Positions 52,689 through 62,313 of a DNA stretch of 64,000 nucleotides are shown one piece after another (position 1 is the first letter of the stretch; the number at the start of each line of letters is the position of its first letter). The notes under the pieces were generated by a model. The model had not been told where the DNA came from, searched no databases, and was given only the letters and a program-made list of their open reading frames with translations. The translations under genes were made by a program, and so were the position numbers. Source of the stretch: Sphingomonas sanguinis NBRC 13937 (lineage in GTDB: Bacteria > Pseudomonadota > Alphaproteobacteria > Sphingomonadales > Sphingomonadaceae); contig NZ_BCTY01000002.1 of NCBI RefSeq assembly GCF_001591005.1, forward strand, positions 62,001 through 126,000, read 5' to 3'.

Positions 52689-53579
52689 ATGTCGAACCCC
52701 TTGTGGATTCCCGCCACCATCGCCGCCTCGGTCTTCCAGGTCGGGCGCAACGCCTTGCAGCGTGGGGTCATGTCGTCCTCCGGCCCGTGGGGCGCGACGC
52801 TGGTCCGGTTCCTGTTCGGCCTGCCCTTCTCGATCCTGTTCGTCACGGTCGGCCATTTCGTCATGCCGGGGGCCGATCTTCACTGGAGCGGCGCTTTCTG
52901 GTTGTCGGCCATCGTCGGCGCCACGTCGCAGGTCCTGGCGACCGCTGCCCTGCTCGACGCGATGCAGCGCTCGGGCTTCGCGGTCGGCACCGCGCTCCAG
53001 CAGAGTTCGCTGCCGCTGGCGGCCCTGCTTGGCCTGATCGTCTATCAGGACCGGATCAGCACCATCGCCTGGGTCGGTGTCGTCATCACGACCATCGGGC
53101 TGGTCGCCCTGTCCTGGCCGCCGCCCGAGCAGCGCCGGGCGTCACTGATCGGGGCGGCGATGGGACTGGCATCGGGTCTGTTCTTCGGCTTCTCGCTCAA
53201 CGCCTTTCGCCATGCCGCGCTGGCGCTGGACCCCGCGCACCCGGTCTTTGCCGCGCTGGTCTGCGTCGCCGTCGTTCAGGCGATGCAGACCGTCGCGATG
53301 AGCCTGATCCTCGCTTGGCGCGATCCGGCGACCTTGGCCGAGGTGGCGCGACGCTGGCGGCCGTCGCTGGGCGCGGGGCTGTGCGGGGCCTGCGCCTCGG
53401 CGGGCTGGTTCGTGGCGCTCGCTTTGTCCCCCGCCGCGCCGGTCCGGGCGTTGGGCATCATCGAAGCGCCGATCGCCGCCATGGCCGGGCATCGCCTGTT
53501 TCGCGAGCGACTGGGCGCGCGGCAAATCCTGTCGGGTGTGGCGATCATCGGCGGCGTGCTGCTGACCACCTTGTTCTGA
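52689..53579 (+). CDS. DMT-superfamily (EamA-like) transporter
   Basis: 296 residues from ATG 52689 (an ATG at 52677 is also possible). Ten membrane helices in two EamA repeats: LWIPATIAASVFQVGRNALQRG then VGTALQQSSLPLAALLGLIVYQDR, and SLIGAAMGLASGLFFGFSLNAFRHAAL then IIEAPIAAMAGHRLFRERLGARQILSGV. It probably exports or imports a small metabolite; the substrate is not predictable. It lies 43 nt after the rpsI terminator, so it is transcribed separately. Confidence 0.82.
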   Translation: MSNPLWIPATIAASVFQVGRNALQRGVMSSSGPWGATLVRFLFGLPFSILFVTVGHFVMPGADLHWSGAFWLSAIVGATSQVLATAALLDAMQRSGFAVGTALQQSSLPLAALLGLIVYQDRISTIAWVGVVITTIGLVALSWPPPEQRRASLIGAAMGLASGLFFGFSLNAFRHAALALDPAHPVFAALVCVAVVQAMQTVAMSLILAWRDPATLAEVARRWRPSLGAGLCGACASAGWFVALALSPAAPVRALGIIEAPIAAMAGHRLFRERLGARQILSGVAIIGGVLLTTLF

Positions 53580-53672
53580 CCGAGCCGCACCGGCTGGCAT
53601 GAGTGTCACCCTGCATTCATGGTCCGGCCACATGCCTTGCTACACTCTACGACATCAGCGGGAGGACGGGCG

Positions 53673-54440
53673 ATGCACGGAGTGATCGGAGCGGCACTGC
53701 TGGCCTTGGGCGTGACAAGCGGCGCCGCTGCATCCAAGCCAATACCGTCCGTCGATCTGTCCCAACCCTTCGGCCTGGCTCCCGGGTGGCAGTTGCAGGT
53801 GACACAAGGCGCGGATGTCGAGGACCCGCTGGGCGATCAGGTGCCGGGGCCGCTTCACCTGTGCCTTACCCGTGATGGGGGCAAGACCTGCCGCCCGGCA
53901 CTCGACGACATGGTCGCGTCGGCTGGCGACAAGGGTATGTTTTTCCAGCCGCACTTCCTGCTGGCCACGCGGATCATCCATCCCCGCCCCGACCGCCCGC
54001 TCCTCTGGGTCGAGGCGGCGAGCATGTACGGCGTCAACGGCGATCAGCGTGTCGGTCGCGTCGTCCTGAGCTACGACCGGACCCGCGACGGCTTTGTTCG
54101 CGTCTTTCAACTGATGACCGGCCATAACAACAATCAGGAGGTCCGCTACATCGCCAAGGGCCCGTTGCAAGGCGCGATCGTGTCCGCCGAACCGACCGGG
54201 AACGCGCCCTTCGGCTTCTGGATGACCGTCTACCGCCTGGGGTCGGCGGGCCGCTATGCGCCGGTGCTGCGCTATCGCAGCGGCACGCGCTATGGCGACG
54301 GCAATTCGCTGGCGGTCATCGATTCCGAAATGCCCGAGATTCAGCGCCGTCTGAACCTGTGGCGGCCGGGCCAGCCGCTTCCCCTGCCCGATCGCGCCTG
54401 CGCCCGGCCGCATCTGGTCCGCCAGATATTGTGGTGCTGA
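53673..54440 (+). CDS. Secreted protein of unknown function
   Basis: 255 residues from ATG 53673, with GGGAGGA upstream. The signal peptide is MHGVIGAALLALGVTSGAAA. The mature part is beta-rich (WQLQVTQGADVEDPL; GRVVLSYDRTRDGFVRVFQL; IVSAEPTGNAPFGFWMTVYRL) with several cysteines (HLCLTRDGGKTCRPAL; RAC; ILWC) that could form disulfides. I do not recognise the family. The gene ends next to the convergent modC and has no evident operon partner. Confidence 0.6.
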   Translation: MHGVIGAALLALGVTSGAAASKPIPSVDLSQPFGLAPGWQLQVTQGADVEDPLGDQVPGPLHLCLTRDGGKTCRPALDDMVASAGDKGMFFQPHFLLATRIIHPRPDRPLLWVEAASMYGVNGDQRVGRVVLSYDRTRDGFVRVFQLMTGHNNNQEVRYIAKGPLQGAIVSAEPTGNAPFGFWMTVYRLGSAGRYAPVLRYRSGTRYGDGNSLAVIDSEMPEIQRRLNLWRPGQPLPLPDRACARPHLVRQILWC

Positions 54441-55046
54441 TCAGAGCCTGACGATATCCGTGGCGATCCGCTCGGCCTCTTCGGGATCGTGCGTCACCAT
54501 CAGGATCGGGATGCCGGTCCGGTCGCGCACCGCGGCCAGCGCGTCGAGTATTTCCCCCCGCCGTGCCCGGTCGAGCGAGGACAAGGGCTCGTCCAGCAGC
54601 AACACGCGCGGATCGCTGAGCAAGGCCCGGCCGATGGCAACCCGCCTTGCCTCGCCGCCGGACAGGCTGCGCGGCCAGCGATCGAGCAGATGGCCGATTC
54701 CCAGCATCGCGATCACGCCGTCCCAGTCGCCCCCGCCCCGCGTCATGCCATAGCGCAGATTGGCCGCGACCCGTCGGTGCGGGAACAGGCGCGGTTCCTG
54801 AAAGACATAGCCGATACGGCGATGCTCGGGGCGGACGTTGATCCGTGTCGCGGTATCGAACAGGATTTCGCCCGCGACCCGCACATGGCCCGTGTCCGGC
54901 CGGACGAGCCCCGCGACCATTTGCAGGATGGTGGTCTTGCCGACTCCCGACGGCCCGAACAACACGGTCGCGCCCGGTCCGGTGGCGAAGCAGGCCGAAA
55001 TTCGCACCTCGCCACGTCGCACCGTGACGTCGACATCAAAGGACAT
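54441..55046 (-). CDS. modC: Molybdate ABC transporter ATPase, short form
   Basis: 201 residues from ATG 55046. It has Walker A GPSGVGKT (31-38), signature LSGGEARRVAIGRALL, Walker B VLLLDEPLSSLD and H-loop VTHD. It stops right after the ATPase domain: the C-terminal molybdate-binding Mop/TOBE domain of classical ModC (about 350 residues) is absent. The long open frame upstream of 55046 is a shadow of modB. It overlaps modB by 11 nt, the last gene of modABC. Confidence 0.88.
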   Translation of the reverse strand: MSFDVDVTVRRGEVRISACFATGPGATVLFGPSGVGKTTILQMVAGLVRPDTGHVRVAGEILFDTATRINVRPEHRRIGYVFQEPRLFPHRRVAANLRYGMTRGGGDWDGVIAMLGIGHLLDRWPRSLSGGEARRVAIGRALLSDPRVLLLDEPLSSLDRARRGEILDALAAVRDRTGIPILMVTHDPEEAERIATDIVRL

Positions 55047-55725
55047 GCAACCCTCGCCCCATCCGCCGCGCCAGCCATTCGGAGGCGACCAGTGCGACCA
55101 GCGACAGCCCGACCGACACGCTGGCCAGCCGCCATACCATCTCTTCGCCGCCCGGCCGCTGAAGCGCGGAATAAATGGCGAGCGGCAGGGTCGCCGTCTC
55201 GCCGGGCACGTTGGAGACGAAGGTGATCGTCGCCCCGAACTCCCCGATCGAGCGCGCAAAGCCTAGCACCAGCCCCGCCAGGACACCGGGTGCACAGAGC
55301 GGCAGGGTGATGGTGGCGAAGACCCGTGCCCGCCCCGCCCCCAATGTCCGGGCGGCCTGCTCCAGCCGGGGGTCGACCGCCTCAATCGACAGGCGGATGG
55401 CGCGCACGACCAGCGGCAACGCCATGACCCCCGCCGCGATGGCCGCCCCCGTCCAGCGGAACAGCACGCTGACCCCGAACCACTCCGCCAGCCAGCGTCC
55501 GACCGGCCCCTCCGGTCCGAAGGCGAGCAGCAGCACCCAGCCGGTGACGACCGGCGGGACGACCAGAGGAAGGTGCACGATCCCGTCGAGCAGCACCCGC
55601 CCCGGAAACCGCCCCCGCGCCAAGGCCCAGGCCAGGACGAACGCGATCGGCAGCGTTACGAGCATCGCCGTGCCGCCGACCAGCAGCGACAGGCGAACGA
55701 TCCCCCATTCCTCGGCCGACAGCAT
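55036..55725 (-). CDS. modB: Molybdate ABC transporter permease
   Basis: 229 residues with five or six membrane helices. Characteristic segments are IVHLPLVVPPVVTGWVLLLAFG near the middle and the EAA loop RTLGAGRARVFATITLPLCAPGVLAGLVLGFARSIGEFGATITF, with GEFGA typical of ModB. It forms the inner-membrane channel with ModA and ModC. It starts 7 nt after modA and overlaps modC. Confidence 0.92.
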   Translation of the reverse strand: MLSAEEWGIVRLSLLVGGTAMLVTLPIAFVLAWALARGRFPGRVLLDGIVHLPLVVPPVVTGWVLLLAFGPEGPVGRWLAEWFGVSVLFRWTGAAIAAGVMALPLVVRAIRLSIEAVDPRLEQAARTLGAGRARVFATITLPLCAPGVLAGLVLGFARSIGEFGATITFVSNVPGETATLPLAIYSALQRPGGEEMVWRLASVSVGLSLVALVASEWLARRMGRGLHVL

Positions 55726-55732
55726 CAGGCAA

Positions 55733-56485
55733 TCATCGCGCTTGGAAACCGAACCGGCGGAAGATCGCCTTGCCTTCGCCCGACAACAGGAAGCGGCGAA
55801 AGCCCTCGCCCTCCGGATTGGTCGAGGCTTTCAGCCGGGCCAGCGGATAGGTGATCGGCGGATGGCTCGCCACCGGGAACAGTCCGACGACATGGACACG
55901 CGGCGACGCCTTGGCATCGGTGGCATAGACGATGCCATAGGGGGCCGCTCCGCGCTCGACGAGGGCCAGCGCCGCGCGGACATTCTCGGCGCGCACGACA
56001 TGGGGTGCGACCATCGTCCAGGCGCCGAGTTTCTCGAGCGCGGCCCTGCCATATTTGCCGGCGGGCACGCTGTCGGTATCCGCCATGGCGAGCGGCCCGG
56101 CGGAGAGCGTCTTACCCAGCGTGCGCGTGGTCACCTGTCCGCCTTTGCCGGTGGGGGCGATCACGACCAGGCGATTGCCCAGAAAGGCGCTGCGGGTCCG
56201 ATCGGCGAGCAGGCCCTGCTTTTGCAGGACGTCCATCCATTCCTCATCGGCGGATGCGAACAGATCGGCCTTGCCGCCCGCCTGCACCTGCCGCGCGAGC
56301 GCCGAAGAGGCGGCAAAGGAGATGACAGGGCGCGGATGCCCCTTCTTCGCCCAGGCATCGGCCGCGGCGGTCATCGATTCCTGAAGGCTGGCGGCGGCCA
56401 GGACCAGCGGTGCTCGGTCCTGCGCGAGAACCGGTGCCGACACGCACAATGCGCCGATCAGCGCGGCTAGTCGCAATCCCATCAT
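55733..56485 (-). CDS. modA: Molybdate-binding periplasmic protein
   Basis: 250 residues with a signal peptide (MMGLRLAALIGALCVSAPVLAQ). LVLAAASLQESMTAAADAW at the mature start, ISFAASSALARQVQAGGKADLFASADEEWMD, and GIVYATDAKASPRVHVVGLFP are the ModA blocks that shape the oxyanion pocket. First gene of modABC. An AAGGAA-N8-TTCCTT inverted repeat lies about 50 nt upstream. Confidence 0.93.
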   Translation of the reverse strand: MMGLRLAALIGALCVSAPVLAQDRAPLVLAAASLQESMTAAADAWAKKGHPRPVISFAASSALARQVQAGGKADLFASADEEWMDVLQKQGLLADRTRSAFLGNRLVVIAPTGKGGQVTTRTLGKTLSAGPLAMADTDSVPAGKYGRAALEKLGAWTMVAPHVVRAENVRAALALVERGAAPYGIVYATDAKASPRVHVVGLFPVASHPPITYPLARLKASTNPEGEGFRRFLLSGEGKAIFRRFGFQAR

Positions 56486-56532
56486 CGGCGTTCCCCTTTT
56501 CGCCTTGATGGCGTCAATGGGCTGTAACGCAC

Positions 56533-56552
56533 AAGGAACGATTTTATTCCTT
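56533..56552. promoter_or_regulatory. AAGGAA-N8-TTCCTT inverted repeat upstream of modA
   Basis: Perfect 6-bp arms 47 nt before the modA start, in AT-richer sequence. It does not match the ModE consensus well. It may be an operator or part of the promoter. Confidence 0.3.
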
Positions 56553-56556
56553 TGAT

Positions 56557-56683
56557 CTTCCCCGGCACGGGGAGGTGGCAGCCCGAAGGGCTGACGGAGG
56601 GGGGCTTCCCGAAAGGACGTCCCTTGTGGCGAGCCCCCTCCACCATGCTTCGCATGGTCCCCCTCCCCTTGCAGGGGAGGAAT
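56557..56683. repeat. Palindromic intergenic element, copy 3 (about 127 bp)
   Basis: Left end like copy 2 (CCCCGGCACGGGG), right end like copy 1 (CCCCTTGCAGGGGAGGAAT). Internal stems CAGCCC-GAA-GGGCTG and CCATGC-TTC-GCATGG. It fills the gap between modA and lepA, both on the minus strand. Confidence 0.82.
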
Positions 56684-56689
56684 GAAGGT

Positions 56690-58501
56690 TTACGCCTCGT
56701 CGCCCATGCGGAGCGCGGCGATGAAGGCTTCCTGCGGGATGCTGACCGAGCCATACTCGCGCATCTTCGCTTTGCCCTTTTTCTGCTTTTCCAGCAGTTT
56801 GCGCTTACGTGTTGCGTCACCGCCGTAACATTTCGCGGTCACGTCCTTGCGCATCGCGCTGATCGTCTCGCGCGCGATCACCTTGCCGCCGATCGCCGCT
56901 TGGATCGGGATCTTGAACAGGTGGCGCGGGATCAGTTCCTTCAGCCGCTCGCACATACCGCGCCCGCGCGTCTCGGCGGTGCCGCGATGGACGATCATCG
57001 ACAGCGCGTCGACCGGCTCTTCATTGACCAGGATCGACATCTTCACGAGGTCGCCCTCGCGATAGCCGATCTGGTGATAGTCGAAGCTGGCATAGCCCTT
57101 GGACAGCGACTTCAGCCGGTCGTAAAAATCGAACACGACTTCGTTGAGCGGCAATTCATAGGTCGCCTGCGCCCTGCCGCCGACATAGGTCAGGTTCTTC
57201 TGAATACCGCGCCGGTCCTGGCACAGTTTGAGGATCGAGCCGAGATATTCGTCGGGAACGTAGATGGTCGCCTCGATCCACGGCTCGCTGATCGATGCGA
57301 TCTTGTTGGGATCGGGCATGTCGGCCGGGTTGTGCAGGTCGATCTGGCCGCCGTCATGGCTCAGCTCGATCTGATAGACCACCGACGGCGCGGTGGTGAT
57401 CAGGTCGAGGTCGTACTCGCGGGTCAGTCGCTCCTGGATGATCTCCAGATGCAGCAGGCCCAGGAAGCCGCAGCGGAAACCGAAGCCCAGCGCGGCCGAG
57501 GTTTCCATCTCGAAGCTGAACGAGGCGTCGTTCAGCCGCAGCTTGCTGATCGACTCGCGCAGCTTCTCGAAATCGTTGGCGTCGACCGGGAACAGGCCGC
57601 AGAACACGACCGGCTGGACTTCCTTGAAGCCTGGCAGCGCCTGTTCGGTCGGCTTCTTGGCGTCGGTCAGCGTGTCGCCGACGCGCGCCTGCGCCACGTC
57701 CTTGATCTGCGCGGTGATGAAGCCGATTTCGCCCACGCCCAGCTCGGTCAGCTGCTCGATCTTGGGCCGGAAACAGCCGACCCGGTCGATCAGATGGGTG
57801 GTGCCCGCCTGCATGAACTTGATCTGCTGCCCCTTTTTCAGGGTGCCTTCCATCACGCGAACCAGGATGACGACGCCGAGATAGGGGTCATACCAGCTGT
57901 CGACCAGCATCGCCTTCAGCGGCGCGGTCGCATCGCCCTTGGGCGCGGGGATATTCTTGACGATCGCTTCCAGGATGTCGCCGATGCCGATGCCCGACTT
58001 GGCGCTGGCGAGTACCGCACCCGAGGCGTCGATGCCGATCACGTCCTCGATCTCGGCGCGGACCTTTTCGGGTTCGGCGGCGGGAAGGTCGATCTTGTTG
58101 ATCACGGGCACGATCTCATGGTCATGCTCGATCGACTGGTAGACATTGGCCAGCGTCTGCGCCTCGACCCCCTGCGCGGCGTCGACGACGAGCAGCGCGC
58201 CTTCGCAGGCGGCGAGCGACCGGCTGACTTCATAGGCGAAGTCGACATGGCCCGGCGTGTCCATCAGGTTTAGCGTATAGGTCTCGCCATCCTGCGCCTT
58301 ATACGCCAGGCGCACGGTCTGCGCCTTGATGGTGATGCCGCGTTCCTTCTCGATCTCCATATTATCGAGAACCTGCTCGCTCATCTCGCGGTCGGTCAGG
58401 CCGCCGGTGAACTGGATCAGGCGATCGGCCAGTGTCGACTTACCATGGTCGATATGCGCGATGATGGAGAAGTTGCGAATCTTGTCGAGCGGCGTGGTCA
58501 T
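56690..58501 (-). CDS. lepA: Elongation factor 4 (LepA)
   Basis: 603 residues, full length. GTPase G1 [15 protein letters not shown]3 DTPGHVDF and G4 [11 protein letters not shown] are intact, followed by domains II, III and V and the LepA-specific C-terminal domain ([23 protein letters not shown]). It acts on the ribosome, in back-translocation or initiation-phase quality control. The gene is monocistronic here; a palindromic repeat lies just downstream. Confidence 0.97.
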   Translation of the reverse strand: MTTPLDKIRNFSIIAHIDHGKSTLADRLIQFTGGLTDREMSEQVLDNMEIEKERGITIKAQTVRLAYKAQDGETYTLNLMDTPGHVDFAYEVSRSLAACEGALLVVDAAQGVEAQTLANVYQSIEHDHEIVPVINKIDLPAAEPEKVRAEIEDVIGIDASGAVLASAKSGIGIGDILEAIVKNIPAPKGDATAPLKAMLVDSWYDPYLGVVILVRVMEGTLKKGQQIKFMQAGTTHLIDRVGCFRPKIEQLTELGVGEIGFITAQIKDVAQARVGDTLTDAKKPTEQALPGFKEVQPVVFCGLFPVDANDFEKLRESISKLRLNDASFSFEMETSAALGFGFRCGFLGLLHLEIIQERLTREYDLDLITTAPSVVYQIELSHDGGQIDLHNPADMPDPNKIASISEPWIEATIYVPDEYLGSILKLCQDRRGIQKNLTYVGGRAQATYELPLNEVVFDFYDRLKSLSKGYASFDYHQIGYREGDLVKMSILVNEEPVDALSMIVHRGTAETRGRGMCERLKELIPRHLFKIPIQAAIGGKVIARETISAMRKDVTAKCYGGDATRKRKLLEKQKKGKAKMREYGSVSIPQEAFIAALRMGDEA

Positions 58502-58612
58502 AATCCCGCAGCGCCTAGCCTGTCCTGCGCCAGAGTGCTAGACGCCTGCCGCAGGATGCACGGTCGGGGGGCTGCAATCCCTGGGATCGTGCGCGTTGTT
58601 GGGGAGCATAGC

Positions 58613-59605
58613 GTGATCAAATCGTCCGTCGCCACCGTTATCGCCAGCCTGGGCCTTATCGCCGCCGGCCCGCTCAGTGCACAAAAGCTGGCCAAGCCGA
58701 CCAGTGGACAGCGTCTTCAGGAGGCCACGGCCAATGACGTGCCGCATTGCACGCGCAAACTGGGCACGCTTTCCATCGTCGACGGCGACACGTCCAGCGT
58801 GACGGGCGCCTGGAACCTCGCACCTCCGTCCAAGCTGCTCAAGGTTTTGGTCCAGCGTTCGGGCTGCTTCAATCTGGTCGACCGCGGCGCGGGCCTGAAC
58901 GCAGCGGAGCGCGAACGCGCGCTGGGCGGCAATCTGGGGCTGCAACGCGGGTCGAATGTCGGCCAGGGACAAGTGAAGGCGGCGGACTATGTGCTGGTCG
59001 CCGAGGTCCAGGGCGCCAATTCGGACGCCAGCGGCGGTGGAGCGGTGGCGGGGATCGGCGGCCTGCTCGGCGGGCGCGTCGGCGGTCTGCTCGGCGGCAT
59101 CAAGTCCAAGAAGATGGAGGCCAACACCGTCCTCTCGCTCACCAACGTCCGCACGACCGAGACGATCGCGACCGAGGAAGGCTATGCCGCCAAGAACAAC
59201 CTGGCGCTGGGCGGCGGCGGCTTCTTCGCGGTCGCAGGGGCCGTGGGCGGTGGTTATGACAATACCGATATCGGTCGCATCGTGACCTTGTCGTTCATCC
59301 AGGCCTATTCCAAGCTGGTCAGCGGCCTGGGCCTGCTGACGCCCGGTGCGGCCGGAACGGCGGAAGCGGCCCCCGCCAAGACGTTCACCGCTCAGGCCGA
59401 TATCGCCCTGCGCAGCAGCGCATCCGCGGCGGGCAAGGTCATCCGCACCATTCCCGCCGGATCGACCGTCTATCCGACGGGCACCAAGAACGGCCTGTGG
59501 TGGGAAGTCGCCGACGAGAACGACAATGTCGGCTGGGTGCTGAATACCAAGCTGGCACCGAGCGGCCTTTCGCCGGACCGCCCCTCTCTGCACTATACGC
59601 ATTGA
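58613..59605 (+). CDS. Exported CsgG-like protein with C-terminal SH3-like domain
   Basis: 330 residues from GTG 58613, with GGGGAG at 6-nt spacing. A signal peptide (about 1-24, ending LSAQ) is followed by a CsgG/curli-assembly-like region: IGTLS-type strands, LLKVLVQRSGCFNLVDRG, and VKAADYVLVAEVQGAN with Gly-rich GGLLGGRVGGLLGG. A bacterial SH3 (SH3_3) domain occupies about 258-318 (ADIALRSSASAAGKVIRTIPAGSTVYPTG; WWEVADENDNVGWV). SH3_3 domains often bind cell-wall peptides. There is no lipobox cysteine after the signal, unlike CsgG itself. Function unknown. Confidence 0.72.
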   Translation: MIKSSVATVIASLGLIAAGPLSAQKLAKPTSGQRLQEATANDVPHCTRKLGTLSIVDGDTSSVTGAWNLAPPSKLLKVLVQRSGCFNLVDRGAGLNAAERERALGGNLGLQRGSNVGQGQVKAADYVLVAEVQGANSDASGGGAVAGIGGLLGGRVGGLLGGIKSKKMEANTVLSLTNVRTTETIATEEGYAAKNNLALGGGGFFAVAGAVGGGYDNTDIGRIVTLSFIQAYSKLVSGLGLLTPGAAGTAEAAPAKTFTAQADIALRSSASAAGKVIRTIPAGSTVYPTGTKNGLWWEVADENDNVGWVLNTKLAPSGLSPDRPSLHYTH

Positions 59606-59653
59606 TTCCATGATCCGGGCGGTGGGCCCTCCCGAACGGGATCGTCCACCGCC

Positions 59654-60973
59654 TCAGTCCCTGCCGATCCGCACGTCGCGATAGCGCGGATTGAGCAGGT
59701 GGAAGACGAGAAGCGCAACCAGATACGCCGCGCCACAGGCGATAAAGAAGGGCTGGTAGCTCCCCACCCGGTCGAGCAAAGCGCCCAGCGCCTTGGACGC
59801 GATGAAGCCGCCCACCGCACCCGAGAAGCCGCCCAGCCCGATCAGCGTACCCTGGGCATAACGCGGAAACTGGTCGCCCGGCAGCGCGAAGAGATTGGTC
59901 GAAAAGCCCTGATGCGCGGCACAGGCCAGGCCGATCATCGCCACCGCGATCCAGATGCTGCTCGCTTGCACTGCAAACATCACCGGCAGCGCGAACAGCG
60001 CACAGACGAACATCGCCCGCTTGCGCGCACGCCCGGTTTCGACGCCGTGCTTGAGCAGTCGCGAGCTGTACCAGCCGCCGACGATCGCCCCGACATCGGC
60101 CATGATGTAAATGGCAACCAGTGGCGGGCCGAAACTCTTCAGGTCATAGCCATAGCGACTGTGAAAAAAGTCGGGCAGCCAGAACAGGAAGGTCCACCAC
60201 ACCGGATCGATCAGGAACCGCCCGGTCATATAGGACCAAGCCTCGCGGTGACGCATCACCGTCAGGAAACCGGCGCGGCCCGCCGTCTCCACGGGTTCCG
60301 CCTCGATCCAGGCGCGTTCCTCGGGCGTGATACGCGGATGGGCGTGCGGCGGGTGATAAAGCCGCCACCAGGCGGTCAGCCAGACGAGGTTGAACAACCC
60401 GGTAATAATGAACGCCCAGCGCCAGTCGAGCACCAAGTCGGCGATCAGGAAGCCGATGAGCAGCGGCGTGACGACCGCGCCGACATTGGCCCCGGCATTG
60501 AAGATGCCGATCGCCAGCGCGCGTTCCTTCTTGGGAAACCATTGCGACGCGGCGGCCAGTGCGGAGGGAAAGGTCCCCGCCTCACCAAAGGCCAGCGGAA
60601 TGCGGGCCAGCGCGAAGCCGGTGGTCGACGTCACCAGCGTCTGCGCGAAATGCCCGACCGTCCACGCCCCCATCGCCAGCAGATAGCCCGCGCGCGGCCC
60701 GATCCGGTCGATCAGCCAGCCAAAGAGCAGGAAACCCAGGCCGTAGGCGACCTGGAAATACCCGGTGATGTCGCCGTAACCGCTATTGGTCCAGCCATAG
60801 AGCGCCGACAGCTGGGGCTTCAACACGCCCAGCACCAGCCGGTCGATATAACTCAGGACGACGGCGGCAAAGAGCAGACCGCAAATGACCCAGCGCACCC
60901 GGCCACGCGGCGGCGGGACGGCCTGGGCGGCGGTGTCGGGCGCGGTGGCGGCGGCCTGGGTCAGGTCGCTCAT
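59654..60973 (-). CDS. MFS transporter, ACS family (hexuronate-like), copy 3
   Basis: 439 residues, twelve helices. Motifs are RWVICGLLFAAVVLSYIDRLVLGVLKPQLSALYGW, ALAFGEAGTF-like region with AASQWFPKKERALAIGIFNAGANVGAVVTPLL, and ACAAHQGFSTNLFALPGDQFP. An Ala-rich N-terminal tail precedes helix 1. It begins one base after the mannonate dehydratase stop, so the two are translated together. It probably imports glucuronate or a related hexuronate. It is distinct in sequence from the copies at 39955 and 42922. Confidence 0.9.
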   Translation of the reverse strand: MSDLTQAAATAPDTAAQAVPPPRGRVRWVICGLLFAAVVLSYIDRLVLGVLKPQLSALYGWTNSGYGDITGYFQVAYGLGFLLFGWLIDRIGPRAGYLLAMGAWTVGHFAQTLVTSTTGFALARIPLAFGEAGTFPSALAAASQWFPKKERALAIGIFNAGANVGAVVTPLLIGFLIADLVLDWRWAFIITGLFNLVWLTAWWRLYHPPHAHPRITPEERAWIEAEPVETAGRAGFLTVMRHREAWSYMTGRFLIDPVWWTFLFWLPDFFHSRYGYDLKSFGPPLVAIYIMADVGAIVGGWYSSRLLKHGVETGRARKRAMFVCALFALPVMFAVQASSIWIAVAMIGLACAAHQGFSTNLFALPGDQFPRYAQGTLIGLGGFSGAVGGFIASKALGALLDRVGSYQPFFIACGAAYLVALLVFHLLNPRYRDVRIGRD

Positions 60974-60974
60974 C

Positions 60975-62186
60975 TCACCAGCTCCACAGCGTGCCGTCCT
61001 CCAGCCGGTTCACGGGCAGATAGGCGCGCTTATAGGGATGGGTCGCGGCCCGTTCCTCGTCCAGTTCGACACCTAGGCCGGGCGCGTCGCCGGGGTGCAT
61101 CATGCCGTCCTCGAAGCGGTAATGATGGGGGAAAACCGCGTCGGTCTCCTCGGTGTGCGGCATATGCTCCTGGATGCCGAAATTCGGCACCGACAGGCCG
61201 AAATGCAGCGCCGCCGCCATGGTGACGGGCGACAGGTCGGTCGCGCCGTGACAGCCGGTGCGCACCTGATACAGGTCCGCCAGCCCCGCAATCCGGCGCA
61301 GATGGGTGATGCCACCCGCATGGACGACGGTCGCGCGGATATAGTCGATCAGCTGGTTCTCGATCAGGTGCTTGGTGTCCCAGATCGAGTTGAACACCTC
61401 GCCCACCGCCAGCGGCGTCGTCGTATGCTCGCGGATCAGGCGGAAGGCGTCCTGGTTTTCCGCCGGGGTCGCATCCTCGATCCAGAAGGGGCGATAGGGC
61501 TCCAGATCCTTACCGAGCCGCGCCGCCTCGATCGGGGTCAGGCGGTGGTGCACGTCATGGAGCAGATGCACGTCCCAGCCCAACGCCTCGCGTGCCGCCG
61601 CGAACAGCTCCGGCACGACGCGCAGATACTTCTCGGTCGACCAGACGCTTTCGCTGGGCAGGTCGGCATCGGCGGGTTCGTAACGCTGCCCCGCCTTGGC
61701 AACGCCATAGGTGGAGGCAAGGCCCGGCACGCCGCATTGCAGGCGGATCGCACGATAGCCTTCGTCGCGGTGGGCGATGGCCGTGGCGATCGTATCTTCG
61801 ATCGTCGTGCCGTTGGCGTGGCAATAGACCAGACATGCCTCACGCGAGGCCCCGCCGAGCAGTTGGTAGACCGGCAGCCCGGCGATCTTGCCCTTGATAT
61901 CCCATAGCGCCATGTCGACCGCCGCGATCGCGGTCATCGTCACCGGCCCGCGGCGCCAATAGGCGCCCTTGTACAGGAACTGCCAGATATCCTCGATCCG
62001 GTGCGCGTCGCGGCCGATCAGGCAGGGAATGACATGATCCTGCAGATAGCTCGCCACCGCCAGTTCACGGCCGTTGAGCGTCGCGTCGCCCAGACCGGTG
62101 GTGCCATCATCGCATTTGATCTTCAGCGTGACGAAATTGCGCCCCGGCGACGTGACGATCAGGCGGGCGGCAACGATCTTGGGCAT
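60975..62186 (-). CDS. manD: D-mannonate dehydratase, enolase superfamily (ManD)
   Basis: 403 residues from ATG 62186. It is a mandelate-racemase-subgroup barrel. Arg148, Tyr160, Asp211, His213, Glu237 and Glu263 fall one position after the catalytic and metal-binding residues reported for the Novosphingobium ManD, so the assignment is strong. It dehydrates D-mannonate to 2-keto-3-deoxy-D-gluconate, in the glucuronate branch of hexuronate catabolism. It is followed by an MFS gene and is divergent from the GH67 gene. The 200-nt shared promoter holds an ATTGGTCTGA half-site. Confidence 0.94.
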   Translation of the reverse strand: MPKIVAARLIVTSPGRNFVTLKIKCDDGTTGLGDATLNGRELAVASYLQDHVIPCLIGRDAHRIEDIWQFLYKGAYWRRGPVTMTAIAAVDMALWDIKGKIAGLPVYQLLGGASREACLVYCHANGTTIEDTIATAIAHRDEGYRAIRLQCGVPGLASTYGVAKAGQRYEPADADLPSESVWSTEKYLRVVPELFAAAREALGWDVHLLHDVHHRLTPIEAARLGKDLEPYRPFWIEDATPAENQDAFRLIREHTTTPLAVGEVFNSIWDTKHLIENQLIDYIRATVVHAGGITHLRRIAGLADLYQVRTGCHGATDLSPVTMAAALHFGLSVPNFGIQEHMPHTEETDAVFPHHYRFEDGMMHPGDAPGLGVELDEERAATHPYKRAYLPVNRLEDGTLWSW

Positions 62187-62313
62187 GGGCGTGTCCTTCA
62201 GGCGGCGGCGGGCATGACGGCGGACAGGGCGCGGGGTCCGATGCGGCGCGAGTAGTGCGGCCTGTGGGTCATGACGGCCCCTCCTGTCAGGCAGCCGTTT
62301 CAACCCGACTTGC

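Noticed and set aside
55047-55259. N-terminal extension of modC
   Set aside because: Arg/Ser/Pro-rich sequence that is modB read in another frame; the ATPase fold begins at ATG 55046.
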